Source of the DNA: Pseudoalteromonas piscicida
Lineage (GTDB): Bacteria; Pseudomonadota; Gammaproteobacteria; Enterobacterales; Alteromonadaceae
Direction of reading: 5' to 3'
Length of the DNA: 64,000 nucleotides
NCBI RefSeq assembly: GCF_000238315.3
Contig: NZ_CP011924.1
Coordinates: 3,325,001 to 3,389,000, forward strand
Position numbers and translations under genes: made by a program. Shown piece after piece: positions 18,314-28,200 of this stretch (within the stretch, counting starts at the first letter, position 1; every line of letters begins with the position of its first letter). The notes below the pieces were generated by a model. That model had not been told where the DNA came from and did not search any database. It was given only the letters and a program-made list of their open reading frames with translations.

Positions 18314-18345
18314 CGTATCCTGAATTAAAAGTAAGTTATGCCAAC
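18304..18345. terminator. Hairpin between convergent genes
   Basis: GTTGGCATAAC (18304-18314) and GTTATGCCAAC (18335-18345) are perfect inverted repeats of 11 bp. They include the mocR stop codon and lie just before the end of the YggN-like gene. There is no clear T run. A bidirectional terminator role is inferred. Confidence 0.45.
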
Positions 18346-18351
18346 GTCAGA

Positions 18352-19137
18352 TTATTTAAATTTAAACAGTTGGTACTCTGACATTGCGGGAATAGACTTT
18401 GCGACAATGGCTTCGTTTTTCGCTATTTGTTCAAAGTCGCCACACAGTGCGTCTGCTTTTTTCTCAATAGATTCTGCCTGTTGTTCAACTTTGGTTTCGA
18501 TTTGTGTTGCGAAGTTTTCCATACGCTGTTCAAAGCTGCTCATATCACCGTTTGCATCTGACATTTCGTTGCCAATCGCAACCAGTAAGCTACCTATCGA
18601 TTGCATCATGGCACCTTGTACTGCAGTCTCGATTTTTTCTTCAAACTGATTATCGAAATTTTGGCCAAACTCATCAAAGGTTTGCTTGCCCATCACAAAC
18701 GCACCTTGCTGATAAAACGTATTTTGCACTTCTGTTTCGAGGTCATCGATCACAGCATGGATGCTATCTAAACTGGTTAAATTAAAGGTTTGCGCCACTT
18801 CATTAAGGGCAACGCCCGCTAGTTTTATGCCTTCAAAAGCAATATCAGCCACTTGTGGTAGGCGGCCTCTTAGTTCATCACCGTATTGCGTGAGCATCGT
18901 TTTTTGCTGTGTATTAAGTGCGATGCGCTCGCCATTGAGTGTCAGTTCGCCAAGGTTGTTGATCTCAGCTGTTTTGTTTTTGGCTGTTGTGATCACCAAG
19001 TTATCAGGCGTGATCCTAACGTCATTTTGAAATTCTACTTCACAATTGTCACCGCTAAACGTGATGTTATTTTTTTCGTGTGCAGCGACGGTGGTTGTCA
19101 TCATTGTTGCTGCTGTTAGTAGTAAAATTTTATTCAT
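18352..19137 (-). CDS. DUF2884 (YggN) family periplasmic protein
   Basis: An N-terminal signal peptide (ends AAAH-like near residue 20) is followed by a DUF2884-type domain with CEVEFQNDVRITPDNL and LTLNGERIALN near the front. A long acidic, probably coiled-coil second half (about 150-240) contains FEEKIE and EQRMENFATQIE. This is the E. coli YggN type, whose function is unknown. The ATG at 19137 has a purine-rich AAGGATCGACC upstream. It appears to be monocistronic. Confidence 0.75.
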   Translation of the reverse strand: MNKILLLTAATMMTTTVAAHEKNNITFSGDNCEVEFQNDVRITPDNLVITTAKNKTAEINNLGELTLNGERIALNTQQKTMLTQYGDELRGRLPQVADIAFEGIKLAGVALNEVAQTFNLTSLDSIHAVIDDLETEVQNTFYQQGAFVMGKQTFDEFGQNFDNQFEEKIETAVQGAMMQSIGSLLVAIGNEMSDANGDMSSFEQRMENFATQIETKVEQQAESIEKKADALCGDFEQIAKNEAIVAKSIPAMSEYQLFKFK

Positions 19138-19425
19138 GGTCGATCCTTATTGGCTCAGTTGCATGATTATTGTTACAAGAACAATGCCAAATATAAACTC
19201 AAATAAAATCAATATATTGTATTTTATTGTTGAAAGTTAATGTGCTCTAAAAGTGATGAAATTGACTAAAATATAGTTGTTTTTGTCAAAATGAATTAGG
19301 CAATAAAAAATTTTTATTGTAAGGATAAGAAACTCTCACTTTTCAGAATGACAATTTAGCGCTAAATAGTGATCTTGAGAGACGGCTCTCATTTTATTAA
19401 TGACTATTTTATTTTGGAGTTAGTT

Positions 19426-19611
19426 GTGGGTAAGACATTCTCTTACGATGCGCTTGATGATGATTTTGCAGACGATGAATTCGAAAAGTTGGGTCGTAAC
19501 CAACATGACAAGCAAAAGCGTAAAGTCAAAAGAAAGCTAGACGACTACTTAGAGCAAAAACGCCTACGTAGAAATCTAGGCGATGATGATTTCGACTATA
19601 TTGATGATTGA
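19426..19611 (+). CDS. Small acidic/basic PA3496-like protein
   Basis: The 61-residue product begins at GTG (GKTFSYDALDDDF) with TTGGAG 6 bp upstream. It has an acidic N-terminus, a very basic centre (KQKRKVKRKLDDYLEQKRLRR) and an acidic tail (LGDDDFDYIDD). The EQKRLRRxLGDD pattern matches the PA3496-type small proteins described as putative envelope-integrity factors. A longer upstream frame is not preferred because it bypasses the ribosome site. Confidence 0.65.
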   Translation: MGKTFSYDALDDDFADDEFEKLGRNQHDKQKRKVKRKLDDYLEQKRLRRNLGDDDFDYIDD

Positions 19612-19788
19612 TCACTAGAGGTCATCTACGAGTCTAGCACTGACAGTAATTCAATTTGGCTGTGTGATTAAGCAGGGCTGTGGGTTACTCAGTGCGATGT
19701 CTGAATTACTGTGTCGTTGGTGATAGCCAAGCAAGTGACGAGATATTCAGATAGTAAGCAGCCGCAAATATGCGGCTGTTTTGTTTTT
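19612..19788 (+). other. Structured 3' region, possible small RNA
   Basis: Downstream of the small gene, CAGTAATTCA (19644-19653) can pair with TGAATTACTG (19702-19711). The stretch ends in a strong terminator. No protein is evident. The region could be a 3' UTR or a 3' UTR-derived small RNA. Confidence 0.35.
19759..19788 (+). terminator. Rho-independent terminator
   Basis: CAGCCGCA (19759-19766) and TGCGGCTG (19771-19778) with loop AATA are followed by TTTTGTTTTT. It is oriented for transcripts coming from the PA3496-like gene, about 150 bp past its stop. Confidence 0.85.
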
Positions 19789-19800
19789 ATACGATTGGTA

Positions 19801-20247
19801 TTAATCTTTAAAAGATTTATGGCAGTCTTTACAGCCTTTTGCCCAATCTTTAAATGCAGAAGCAATCAGCTTTTTGTCGCCAGAGTCAGCTGCAACAGCC
19901 AGTGCTTGAGCATACTCGGCAAATTGCTTGGCTTTACCATCGAACTCAGCTCTGTTTGACCAAACGGCTGGTAGGGCATCAGTATTGCCTTTGTCAGAAC
20001 CGTCGATAAATGCTTCCCAAGGCATTTGCGATAATTGCGCAGCATTGTGAGCACGTTGCTTAAATACTTCAGCATCAAATGGTACTTTGCCTTTTAGCAT
20101 ATCGCCCATATTGCCAATCTGGAAACGGATCAATTGGAAAGACGCTTGGCGGTATTCAATTGCATCTTCAGCCGATTCAAACATAGTGTTAGCTTGCGCT
20201 GTTGCTGCAAGACAGCTAAATAGTGTGACGGTAAGTAGTTTCTTCAT
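19801..20247 (-). CDS. Cytochrome c' (class II cytochrome c)
   Basis: The 148-residue precursor has a signal peptide (about 1-19, ending AQA), and the haem-binding motif CKDCH is near the C-terminus (Cys139, Cys142, His143), which is diagnostic of class II cytochromes. The four-helix domain between is of normal length. Cytochromes c' are periplasmic haem proteins that bind nitric oxide. The gene stands alone, convergent to the terminator at 19759. Confidence 0.93.
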   Translation of the reverse strand: MKKLLTVTLFSCLAATAQANTMFESAEDAIEYRQASFQLIRFQIGNMGDMLKGKVPFDAEVFKQRAHNAAQLSQMPWEAFIDGSDKGNTDALPAVWSNRAEFDGKAKQFAEYAQALAVAADSGDKKLIASAFKDWAKGCKDCHKSFKD

Positions 20248-20348
20248 AGTAAACCCCTAATATTTTTCCCTATTTTCAATGTAAATTACAAATATAATCA
20301 AACAATTGCGATAAGTGCCCTGTGACGGAAGCAACTAGTTTTAAATAA

Positions 20349-20813
20349 TCAACTCTCGATGTCTTTGAATATCATGCCCCTGCGCATACTGCGGGTGGCC
20401 AGAAAAATTTCTCCAAGCAAAGAGACAAACGCGCCAATAAGCAGCACCATAGCGGCGATAAAACAAGACGATAACGTAATGCCCAATGGCATACTGTACA
20501 AGTGTGACATGAACAGCAGTATAACCACTGCACACACAAGCAACGCACTGAGTACACTCATGCTAAATGCAACGTGAATAAAACGAGACCGTTTTAATAG
20601 TGCGCGCATTTCACGGCTAAAGTGCATTTTGAGCTCTTCATCTTGCGTAGTATTGATCTTGCGATCAAGTAAACGCGCCCTATCCGTGATCCGTGCTAAG
20701 CGGTTTGATAGTACCCCTAAGGTCGCAGCAATACCCGTAATTAAAAATACAGGGGCAACGGCGGTTTGGATAACTTTGGCCATCGTGAGAATGCTAACGA
20801 CTTCTGGATTCAT
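20349..20813 (-). CDS. DUF2721 family membrane protein
   Basis: The 154-residue protein has three hydrophobic helices at about residues 15-35, 80-103 and 110-135. The family hallmark LSNRLARITDRARLLD follows the first helix. DUF2721 proteins are inner-membrane proteins of unknown function. The start ATG at 20813 has a TAACTAT-preceded GAGG-like site. It follows the thioredoxin-like lipoprotein gene by 12 bp and is probably cotranscribed with it. Confidence 0.85.
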   Translation of the reverse strand: MNPEVVSILTMAKVIQTAVAPVFLITGIAATLGVLSNRLARITDRARLLDRKINTTQDEELKMHFSREMRALLKRSRFIHVAFSMSVLSALLVCAVVILLFMSHLYSMPLGITLSSCFIAAMVLLIGAFVSLLGEIFLATRSMRRGMIFKDIES

Positions 20814-20825
20814 ATAGTTACCTCG

Positions 20826-21338
20826 TTAATTCCAGTTTAGTTTTGATAAGGTGTTGGGTTGCTCACCGATGAGGGTTTGCATCACTCGGTTGCGTTCATC
20901 AAGCAAGATGACTCTAGGAATGCCTTTATTGGCATACGTGTTGTAAATATCTCGATTGGGATCGGCAACAAAATGGATGGGCAATTGCATGGTTTCGTTG
21001 AACTGCTCAAGCGTAGTGTTAGTTTCTTCTCGACCAATGGCAACGATGGTTAACTCGGCTTGGGTGAGTAATTCTGATTGTTTTAGTTCACTTAATAAAC
21101 GTTGTGAATCAGAGCACCACGTCGCGAATAAAATCACCAGCTTTTTGTGATTAGCATCGAACCTAACGGCTTGGTTTTTGATATCCGTAAATTGCAAATG
21201 TTTAAAGGAGTCGCCGGTGTGGATATAGGTCTGATAGCCATCGTCTGCTTGTGGTAGCGCTTCGTTAGAGGCCTTGCAGCCGCTTAATCCGGTGGTGAGT
21301 ACGGTGCTAAGTAGTAACATTTTTATTGTTGTTTTCAT
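20826..21338 (-). CDS. TlpA/thioredoxin-fold lipoprotein lacking the second active-site Cys
   Basis: The lipoprotein signal ends LSGC with Cys21 as the lipidated residue. The thioredoxin-fold core reads LVILFATWCSDS, so the usual CxxC is CSDS (Cys75, Ser78). The cis-proline region GIPRVILLD is present. With one redox cysteine it cannot be a standard disulphide reductase. A peroxiredoxin-like or thiol-binding role is possible. It is first in a probable two-gene unit with the DUF2721 gene. Confidence 0.8.
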   Translation of the reverse strand: MKTTIKMLLLSTVLTTGLSGCKASNEALPQADDGYQTYIHTGDSFKHLQFTDIKNQAVRFDANHKKLVILFATWCSDSQRLLSELKQSELLTQAELTIVAIGREETNTTLEQFNETMQLPIHFVADPNRDIYNTYANKGIPRVILLDERNRVMQTLIGEQPNTLSKLNWN

Positions 21339-21444
21339 GCCTATCCCTTGATTCCATGTCAGTGTTTTTGAAGTCTTGCGCGCATTTCAGTATATTGCCC
21401 CACTTAGATGATTTCTTAAAGTCCAATTTCTTATAGCCGTTGAT

Positions 21445-21873
21445 ATGATTTACCTTTCTTTATTTGGGCTTGCTTTTATTGCCGCAACCTTATTACCTGC
21501 GTCGTCGGAACTGGCGCTGAGTGGGCTCGTTGTGAAACAACAAGGCGAATTAGTTTGGTTATGGCTGGCTGCGACAACGGGTAATTTACTTGGTAGCTGT
21601 GTCAACTATTATCTTGGCTGGTTTATCGCTAAGTGGCGGGATAAGCGCTGGTTTCCGGTTTCTCAACAGCAATATGATAAGGCTTGTGGACTATTTAATC
21701 GTTACGGCAAGTTTTCATTGCTATTTGCTTGGCTCCCCATAGTTGGAGATCCTTTGACCGTGGTAGCGGGATCTCTACGGACCTCTTTTGGGTGGTTTTT
21801 TGTGTTAGTCGCGCTCGGTAAAGGCGCTCGTTATGCACTGGTGATTTACCTTGCCTTACAGGTGATTTCTTAA
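21445..21873 (+). CDS. YqaA-family (DedA/SNARE-associated) membrane protein
   Basis: The 142-residue protein has four or five hydrophobic helices. It shows DedA/VTT-superfamily motifs: LLPASSELALSGLV near the start, a GNLLGSCVNYYLG segment, and FNRYGKFSLLFAWLPIVGDPLTVVAG. This is the YqaA subgroup, inner-membrane proteins with a presumed transport or lipid role. It is convergent to folX. Confidence 0.88.
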   Translation: MIYLSLFGLAFIAATLLPASSELALSGLVVKQQGELVWLWLAATTGNLLGSCVNYYLGWFIAKWRDKRWFPVSQQQYDKACGLFNRYGKFSLLFAWLPIVGDPLTVVAGSLRTSFGWFFVLVALGKGARYALVIYLALQVIS

Positions 21874-21917
21874 CACCAGAAGGCAAGGAAGTGAATATCA
21901 GAGTCTTATCTCTTAGT

Positions 21918-22280
21918 TTAGCTTCTGTACCAATCAAGCGTGAGTGACACTGAGTCAGCAAACCGTAAAGCGTGCGGTTTATCTACGGTGACTTTTGCAT
22001 ACGTCACGTCTTGATGTTGATGACATTCAGCAAGTATGTCAGCCACTAATTTCTCAAGTAACAAAAAATGCCCTTCTTCTACCAGTGTGATGACAGCTTT
22101 GGTCACTGTTTTGTAATTGAGCGCGTGAGCCACGTTATCATGATCTAAACATGCCGTATCCGCTGGGTAGTGAATTTCAATATTGATCACGACATCTTGC
22201 TTTTTTTCCCGCTCCTCGGGATTAAAACCAATAAAGGTACGTAGTCTTAAATTCGTCACCTTAATAATGGCATTCGACAT
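21918..22280 (-). CDS. folX: Dihydroneopterin triphosphate 2'-epimerase
   Basis: The 120-residue protein belongs to the FolB/FolX tunnelling fold. The start VTNLRLRTFIGFNPEER and the closing DKPHALRFADSVSLTLDWYR fit FolX better than FolB. It epimerises 7,8-dihydroneopterin triphosphate to dihydromonapterin triphosphate. It is the last gene of folM-folE-folX, 7 bp after folE. The other two genes make the precursor and the final reduced cofactor, which supports the assignment. Confidence 0.9.
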   Translation of the reverse strand: MSNAIIKVTNLRLRTFIGFNPEEREKKQDVVINIEIHYPADTACLDHDNVAHALNYKTVTKAVITLVEEGHFLLLEKLVADILAECHQHQDVTYAKVTVDKPHALRFADSVSLTLDWYRS

Positions 22281-22287
22281 AGCGTGC

Positions 22288-22842
22288 TTATCCTTTCACT
22301 AACTGTAAAAATTCGTTGCGGGTTTTGGGGTCGCTTCTGAAGTTACCAAGCATCACAGAAGTTCGCATACTAGAGTTTTGTTTTTCAACCCCACGCATCA
22401 TCATACACATATGTTTGGCTTCAACGATCACGCCAACGCCTTTTGCGCCGGTGACTTCCTCAACGGCCTTGGCGATTTGATGAGTTAGCTGCTCTTGGAT
22501 TTGAAAACGTCGGGCAAACATATCAACAATGCGGGCAAATTTAGACAAGCCAAGCACTTTACCATTAGGTATATAAGCGATGTGACAACGACCAACGAAA
22601 GGTAGAAGGTGATGCTCACACATAGAGTACAACTCTATATCTTGGACCAGCACCATATCATCGGCATCCGAGCTGAATACCGCGTTATTGGTGATTTCAT
22701 CCAGTGTTTGACGGTAGCCCTGAGTCAGATATTCCATCGCTTTCGCTGCGCGCTTTGGCGTATCTAATAATCCTTCGCGGTCTGCATCTTCACCCACGGC
22801 TTCAATAATCGTTTTATAACTCTGTTGTAATTTGTCTTGCAT
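22288..22842 (-). CDS. folE: GTP cyclohydrolase I
   Basis: This normal-length (184-residue) enzyme makes dihydroneopterin triphosphate from GTP. Signatures include [20 protein letters not shown] (zinc and active-site Cys/His) and [15 protein letters not shown], with [15 protein letters not shown] near the C-terminus. The ATG has GAGG 10 bp upstream, inside the end of folM. It is the middle gene of a pterin operon whose partners direct the product to tetrahydromonapterin. Confidence 0.97.
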   Translation of the reverse strand: MQDKLQQSYKTIIEAVGEDADREGLLDTPKRAAKAMEYLTQGYRQTLDEITNNAVFSSDADDMVLVQDIELYSMCEHHLLPFVGRCHIAYIPNGKVLGLSKFARIVDMFARRFQIQEQLTHQIAKAVEEVTGAKGVGVIVEAKHMCMMMRGVEKQNSSMRTSVMLGNFRSDPKTRNEFLQLVKG

Positions 22843-22848
22843 AATGCG

Positions 22849-23565
22849 TTACCTCAAATGGCGGCCACCGTCGATTTGTACCGTGCGTCCTGTCATATAG
22901 TTGCTAGAGAGTATCATGTCGACACTATTGATAACTTCTTTGCTACCAGGCTCAATTCCCATAATAGACTTTTTCAAGGTTTTTGCCTTGTACTCGTCAC
23001 TATCGTCTTGATTAAAGATGATAAGAGAAGGTGCAATGCTATTCACTTTGATGTTAGGTGCAAACTTAGCGGCAAATGACCGTGTTAAGTTATCTAATGC
23101 AGCTTTACTTGCGGCATAGGCAATGTGTTTTGGACTGCCTTTTTCTACTACATAGTCAGTAATATGGATCACATCGCTGACGTTATTGCTAGCTGTCAAT
23201 AAGTCGCTCAAGGCATGATTGATCAAATAAGGGACTTTAGCGTGGATCCGCATCATATTGTCGAATAATGCTGAAAAGTCAGGGTTGTTGGCTTCACAAT
23301 CCCAGCTCGATGCATTGTGGATGATGGCACTGAGTGCGTCGGTATGGGCACGAATTTGGTTGTTGAGTTGCGTGATTGCTTCTGGCTCGTCAAAATCAGC
23401 CTTGATACAAATAGCACCTTGCGATTCGAGTTCATTGATAACTTGGTGTTTGGTGCGATACGTCAATATGACGGCTTGCTGTTTAGCGAGAAAGTGTTTC
23501 ACCAAAGCAAGTCCAATGCGCTGTGCGCCACCAGTAATTAAAATAGGTGCGGCTGCTGGGCTCAT
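22849..23565 (-). CDS. folM: Dihydromonapterin reductase (SDR)
   Basis: This is a short-chain dehydrogenase of 238 residues with the nucleotide motif ITGGAQRIG near residue 10. The catalytic YxxxK is in AYAASKAALDN, and NSIAPSLI follows. FolM reduces dihydromonapterin to tetrahydromonapterin with NADPH. The linkage with folE (6 bp) and folX favours FolM over other SDRs. It is the promoter-proximal gene. No phenylalanine hydroxylase gene, a common user of this cofactor, is seen in the window. Confidence 0.88.
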   Translation of the reverse strand: MSPAAAPILITGGAQRIGLALVKHFLAKQQAVILTYRTKHQVINELESQGAICIKADFDEPEAITQLNNQIRAHTDALSAIIHNASSWDCEANNPDFSALFDNMMRIHAKVPYLINHALSDLLTASNNVSDVIHITDYVVEKGSPKHIAYAASKAALDNLTRSFAAKFAPNIKVNSIAPSLIIFNQDDSDEYKAKTLKKSIMGIEPGSKEVINSVDMILSSNYMTGRTVQIDGGRHLR

Positions 23566-23635
23566 AAGTTCATCACCTTGTGAATTGAGAGATTAGGGGG
23601 CAGGGTGAATAATTAATTATCTCCTGCCAACAATA

Positions 23636-24472
23636 TTATTGTTCGTCGTATACCGTAGGAATTGGCTGACGCTTGTGTTGGGTGCGCTGATAGATGGTAA
23701 TAAGTTTGTCGTTCACTTCACTGCTAACAGGCTTACCCTCAAGGAAGTCATCAATATTGTCATAGCTTAGTCCCAGCGCCTCTTCATCGGAAAGGCCTGG
23801 ACGGTCGCATTCAAGATCGGCTGTCGGTACTTTATGTACTAGTCCGGCAGGTGCCCCGAGAAAAGCCGCTAGTGCGCGAACTTGGCGTTTTGATAAGCCA
23901 AACAAGGGCGTTAAGTCGCAGGCGCCGTCACCAAACTTGGTATAAAAGCCCGTGATGTTTTCAGCGCTGTGATCGGTGCCGACTACTAAACCGCGAGTCA
24001 GGCCTGCTATTTCGTACTGTGCTACCATGCGCTGGCGTGCTTTTACGTTTCCTTTAATAAAATCCACGCTGGCTTGTGAAGGCAGTGGCACGCTTCCACC
24101 CGCCATGGCAGCAAGTGCTTGCTCGTGCATGGCATCGGCCGCAGGCTTGATGTTGACTGTTAAGCGCTGACTAGGTTGGATAAACTCGAGTGCAAGTTGT
24201 GCTTCATCTTCATCAGCTTGAACGCCATACGGCAAGCGCATGGCAATAAATTTATAAGCCCCAGTACCATGTTCAGCATTGAGTTCATTGATAGCTAGCT
24301 GGCATAGGCGTCCACAGGTTGACGAATCAACTCCTCCGCTTATGCCAAGCACAAGGGTGAAGCAGCCAGAGGCTTGTAATCGTGCTTTTAAAAATGAGAC
24401 ACGTCGTTTGACTTCAAATTCTGGGTCAATAATTGGCTGAACTTTCATTTCAGCCATGATTGCTTCACGCAT
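23636..24472 (-). CDS. nadE: NH3-dependent NAD+ synthetase
   Basis: The enzyme amidates nicotinic acid adenine dinucleotide using ATP and ammonia. The 278-residue length fits the ammonia-dependent type, with no glutaminase domain. The PP-loop SGGVDSS is at about residues 45-51, and the [20 protein letters not shown] stretch binds substrate. A strong ribosome site (TTGAGGAACC) precedes the ATG. It lies 70 bp upstream of folM on the same strand, with a possible shared transcript. Confidence 0.97.
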   Translation of the reverse strand: MREAIMAEMKVQPIIDPEFEVKRRVSFLKARLQASGCFTLVLGISGGVDSSTCGRLCQLAINELNAEHGTGAYKFIAMRLPYGVQADEDEAQLALEFIQPSQRLTVNIKPAADAMHEQALAAMAGGSVPLPSQASVDFIKGNVKARQRMVAQYEIAGLTRGLVVGTDHSAENITGFYTKFGDGACDLTPLFGLSKRQVRALAAFLGAPAGLVHKVPTADLECDRPGLSDEEALGLSYDNIDDFLEGKPVSSEVNDKLITIYQRTQHKRQPIPTVYDEQ

Positions 24473-24532
24473 ACTGGTTCCTCAATACTATCGGGGCGAT
24501 AAACTTCTATTATGTTGGTGCTGACGCGCTTT

Positions 24533-25159
24533 TTAAAGCCCTAAATGTGCTTTGATGGTGGCGAGCTCTTGCTTTAATTGCTTAATCTCGGCAATTAAGC
24601 TTTCGATTTCGCTGTCATTTTGGGTGCAGGTTATGGGTTCTGCAGGCGCTGTTGGTTCAACGACTTGGTCACCAAACAAGTGTTGATAACGACTTTCTCG
24701 TTTTCCAGGTTCTCTGGCAAGCTTAACTACATAATCATGTTCTTGCATCGCACTTAATGTCGATTCAACATCCTGTACGGAGCTGAACTCTGCGAGGCGG
24801 CTGCTACGGGTACGCAGTTCACCTGGCGTTTGTGGTCCACGTAGTAACAACAAACAGATTATCGCTTTTTGTTTCGCGTTGACTTTAAGGTGGCCAAAAT
24901 CACTGTTACAAAAACGCTGGCTGTACTTGTCGACGCGACCAGAGAGTGCTTCGTCGCAGGTAATTAAGCGTTTTTCTTGTAGGCGAGTCAGTGTGTCTAA
25001 CACATCATTTTGAGAGAGTTCCATCACCGGCTCGCGATTCGACTTTTGATTACACGCATTGGTGAGGCCGTTGAGTGACATGGGGTATTGTTCTGGGGTG
25101 GTGACTTGCTTTTCGATTAAGCTACCCAGTACGCGTTGCTCTTGAGTATCTAATTGCAT
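24533..25159 (-). CDS. DUF480 (YceH) family protein
   Basis: The 208-residue protein has paired winged-helix-like repeats: EQRVLGSLIEKQVTTPEQYPMSLN at the start and KAIICLLLLRGPQTPGELRTR in the middle. It ends with a short coiled coil (IESLIAEIKQLKQELATIKAH). This is the YceH family, of unknown molecular role. ATG 25159 is chosen because AAGGAA lies 7 bp upstream; 15 further codons upstream are unlikely to be translated. Confidence 0.9.
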   Translation of the reverse strand: MQLDTQEQRVLGSLIEKQVTTPEQYPMSLNGLTNACNQKSNREPVMELSQNDVLDTLTRLQEKRLITCDEALSGRVDKYSQRFCNSDFGHLKVNAKQKAIICLLLLRGPQTPGELRTRSSRLAEFSSVQDVESTLSAMQEHDYVVKLAREPGKRESRYQHLFGDQVVEPTAPAEPITCTQNDSEIESLIAEIKQLKQELATIKAHLGL

Positions 25160-25254
25160 CACTTTCCTTATTTTTGTTGTTGCTGATGAGATGTATAACA
25201 TCATCTTGATAGTAGCAATATAATACCAATATTTACTGTAGCAAAGTGTGCGAG

Positions 25255-28200
25255 CTAACTTTGTTGGGCCGTAGACGAAGGTGCTTGCATTGTTTGCTGC
25301 GGTTTTATTTGCAGAAGTTTGGCTTTTAGCTCATCAAAGTCAATGGGTTTGGTGAGGTAATCATCCATTCCAGCATCAAGGCATTTTTCTCTATCACCTT
25401 GCATCGCGTTGGCGGTGAGTGCAACGATCACGCTATGCTGATGGATTTTTCCGGCAACACCTTGGCGGATCTGCTGTGCTGCCTGATAACCGTCCATTAC
25501 TGGCATTTGACAATCCATTAGAATTACATCGTAAGGTTTGTTAGTTGATTGTAAGTGTGTAAGTGCTAACTCGCCATTTTCTTGGCAGACTACTTTTGCA
25601 CCTAAACGCTCTAACATCGTCATCGCAACGGTTTGGTTTATCCGATTATCTTCCACCAATAAGATTGAGCATGCTAACAGAGGATCAGCACTGACCTGTG
25701 AGTTGGTTTTGACTGATTTCGGCTTGTCTGGGTCTTGATAATCAGAGTTGAACACCTGAAGTGCTGCATATGGCGTGATGGGATAGTACACCCGCTCGCA
25801 AGAGGAAAATAGCGAGAGCGTTTCGCTACTTTGTTCTTCAACGGCAAGCACATGAACGATCTGTTGTTGTGTTAGCTGCGTTTTGAGGGCTTGTTGCTTT
25901 TTCCGCGGGGCGGCATTGAGTAATTTGGCATCCAAAATAACAGCAAGATGTGAGGACGGTTGTTGCAGTTGTGTCATGAGCATATCAAGTTGCTGCACGT
26001 GTAAGCACGTGATATGCCAAGGCTTCAGTAGTTTACCGTAGTCTTCATTGATTTCGCTTAATATATATAACGTTGAGTTATCAGACTTTTCATGTACGGT
26101 AATGGGTTTAGCTGCTGTTAGTAGTACATTACAGGAAAACGTGCTGCCAACGTGTTCTTTACTAAATGCTTGTAGGTCACCACCGAGCAACTGAGACAAT
26201 TGCTTTGCAATGGTGAGACCAAGCCCAGTACCACCATATTGTCGAGTGGTTGATAAATCTGCTTGGGTAAATGAATCAAAAACTTTATTGAGCTTTTCTT
26301 TTGAAATACCAATACCGGTATCTTCTACACTGCACCATAACCGAGTTTGATCGCCCGTTTGTTCGGTATGGCAGCTTAATGTCACTGAACCATCATGGGT
26401 GAACTTAATCGCATTGCTTAGCAAATTATTAAGGATTTGTTTGAGGCGATTTGGATCCGTTTGCGCGGTATGGACTTTCATGCCCGATAAATCGATATGT
26501 AGCCGGTTATTGTTGGCATCAGCGGCGCGCACAAACGCTGACAGCATATTGCTTAGCATTTCGATAAGATCGAACTCAACAAATTCTATCGTTAGCTTAC
26601 CAGCCTCAATTTTGGAAAAGTCGAGAATGTCATTAATGATGGTGAGCAAGGATTTCGCTGAACTATGTGCCAAAGAGAGCTGGTGGTGTTGGGTCGAAGT
26701 GAGTTGTGAGTGCATTACAAGCTCAACCATGCCCATTACGCCATTGAGTGGAGTGCGTATTTCATGACTCATACTGGCTAAAAACTCTGCTTTCATTTTA
26801 GCGGATTGTTCTGCTAAGTCTTTATCAATGATGGCTTGATTTTTTGCCTTTTGATGGGCTTTATTAATAAAAAGGCTTCCTAATATGGCGGCGATAGATT
26901 TCATTAAACGGAGATCGCTTTGACCCCAAACTGGACTTACAACATCGTACTCTGCACAAAGAACGCCTAGGGATTGGTTTTTATGACTGATAGGGCAGCA
27001 AAGCATCGCCTTAATTTCAAAAGGCTCAAGGTACGTTGTGGTGAGAGCCATTGTTGCAGGGTGGTTTTCAGCTTGTTCCGCCGCAATTATTTGGCCACTC
27101 TCAATTTCACTAAAGAATGCCGGCGCTATTGCTTTTCGCCAAGGAGGAAAGTGCTCTAAGTTATCCATCGCTGCATTTGAAAAACACACTGGGATCAGCT
27201 GGTTTTTATCCTCATTAAATTGCCAAATACTCACTTTATTCACCTCCACTCCTTTTCTACAGGTATCTGCACAGAGTGTGAGTGCTTTGTTGAGATGGTT
27301 ATTTAAGATGGCTTCGTGAGAGCTCAAATGGGCAAGGAGCTCATTATTTTTGGCGAATTTATCATGTTCCATTTCCATGATTTTGCGTTTATGGATGTTT
27401 TGAATGGAACCAAAAATGTGGCTAGTGCGTTTGCCACTGCGAATAGAGCGTGCTTTCACTAGCACCCATAAGTCATCCAGATTTTGAGTTTGGATAATAA
27501 ATTCTTCTTCGAACTCATGTCCTGTTTTTATAAGTTCATCAACACAGTCTTGCAAACGCTTTCTGTGCAAACCTGCTTTGAAAAACTCTGTTGTATTCAT
27601 CCAAGTGGGCTGAAATTGTCTCGGTACGCAGAAAATGCTACGAGTGACGTCCGACCAAATAATATCGCGTGTTTTGACGTTAATTTCCCATGCACCAACT
27701 TCTGCGAGTATGCCCATATTGGTCAGTGACAAAGCATTACGTTGCAGTTGCGATAGCAGTCGAGTGATGAAGATAAATGCGGCAATAAAGATGATAATCA
27801 ACGCGATGATAGCTAAGCGAAAAGGCCACACTGCAGTTGCCGCTGGTTGCCAACCAATGCGAGGCACAGCGTAGAGTTCCCATTCACCTGAGGGCACGTT
27901 GACACTAAATGCGATGGGGGCAAGCGAATGAATATTACTATTGCCATAAAAGTAATCTCCGTCTTGGCCTTTACCATCAACGCCTTGAATCGCGATCAGA
28001 TATTGACTTTCTAATGCGGTAAAGTCTGCTTGTTGATACAGACTATCCATATCGAGCACGACAGAGAGTAAACCCCAGAAATGAGTTTTGTCTGTGTAAA
28101 CGGGAACTCTTGCGATTAAACCTGTGCCTCCTTGCAGCAACTCCAGTGGACCTGCCATCACGATTTCGCGACTTTCTTTGGCGAGTAATGCGCCGTATTT

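Noticed and set aside
19354..19367. Palindrome ATTTAGCGCTAAAT, with a similar stretch near 28774
   Set aside because: Short and AT-rich; two loose matches are not enough to call a regulatory site.
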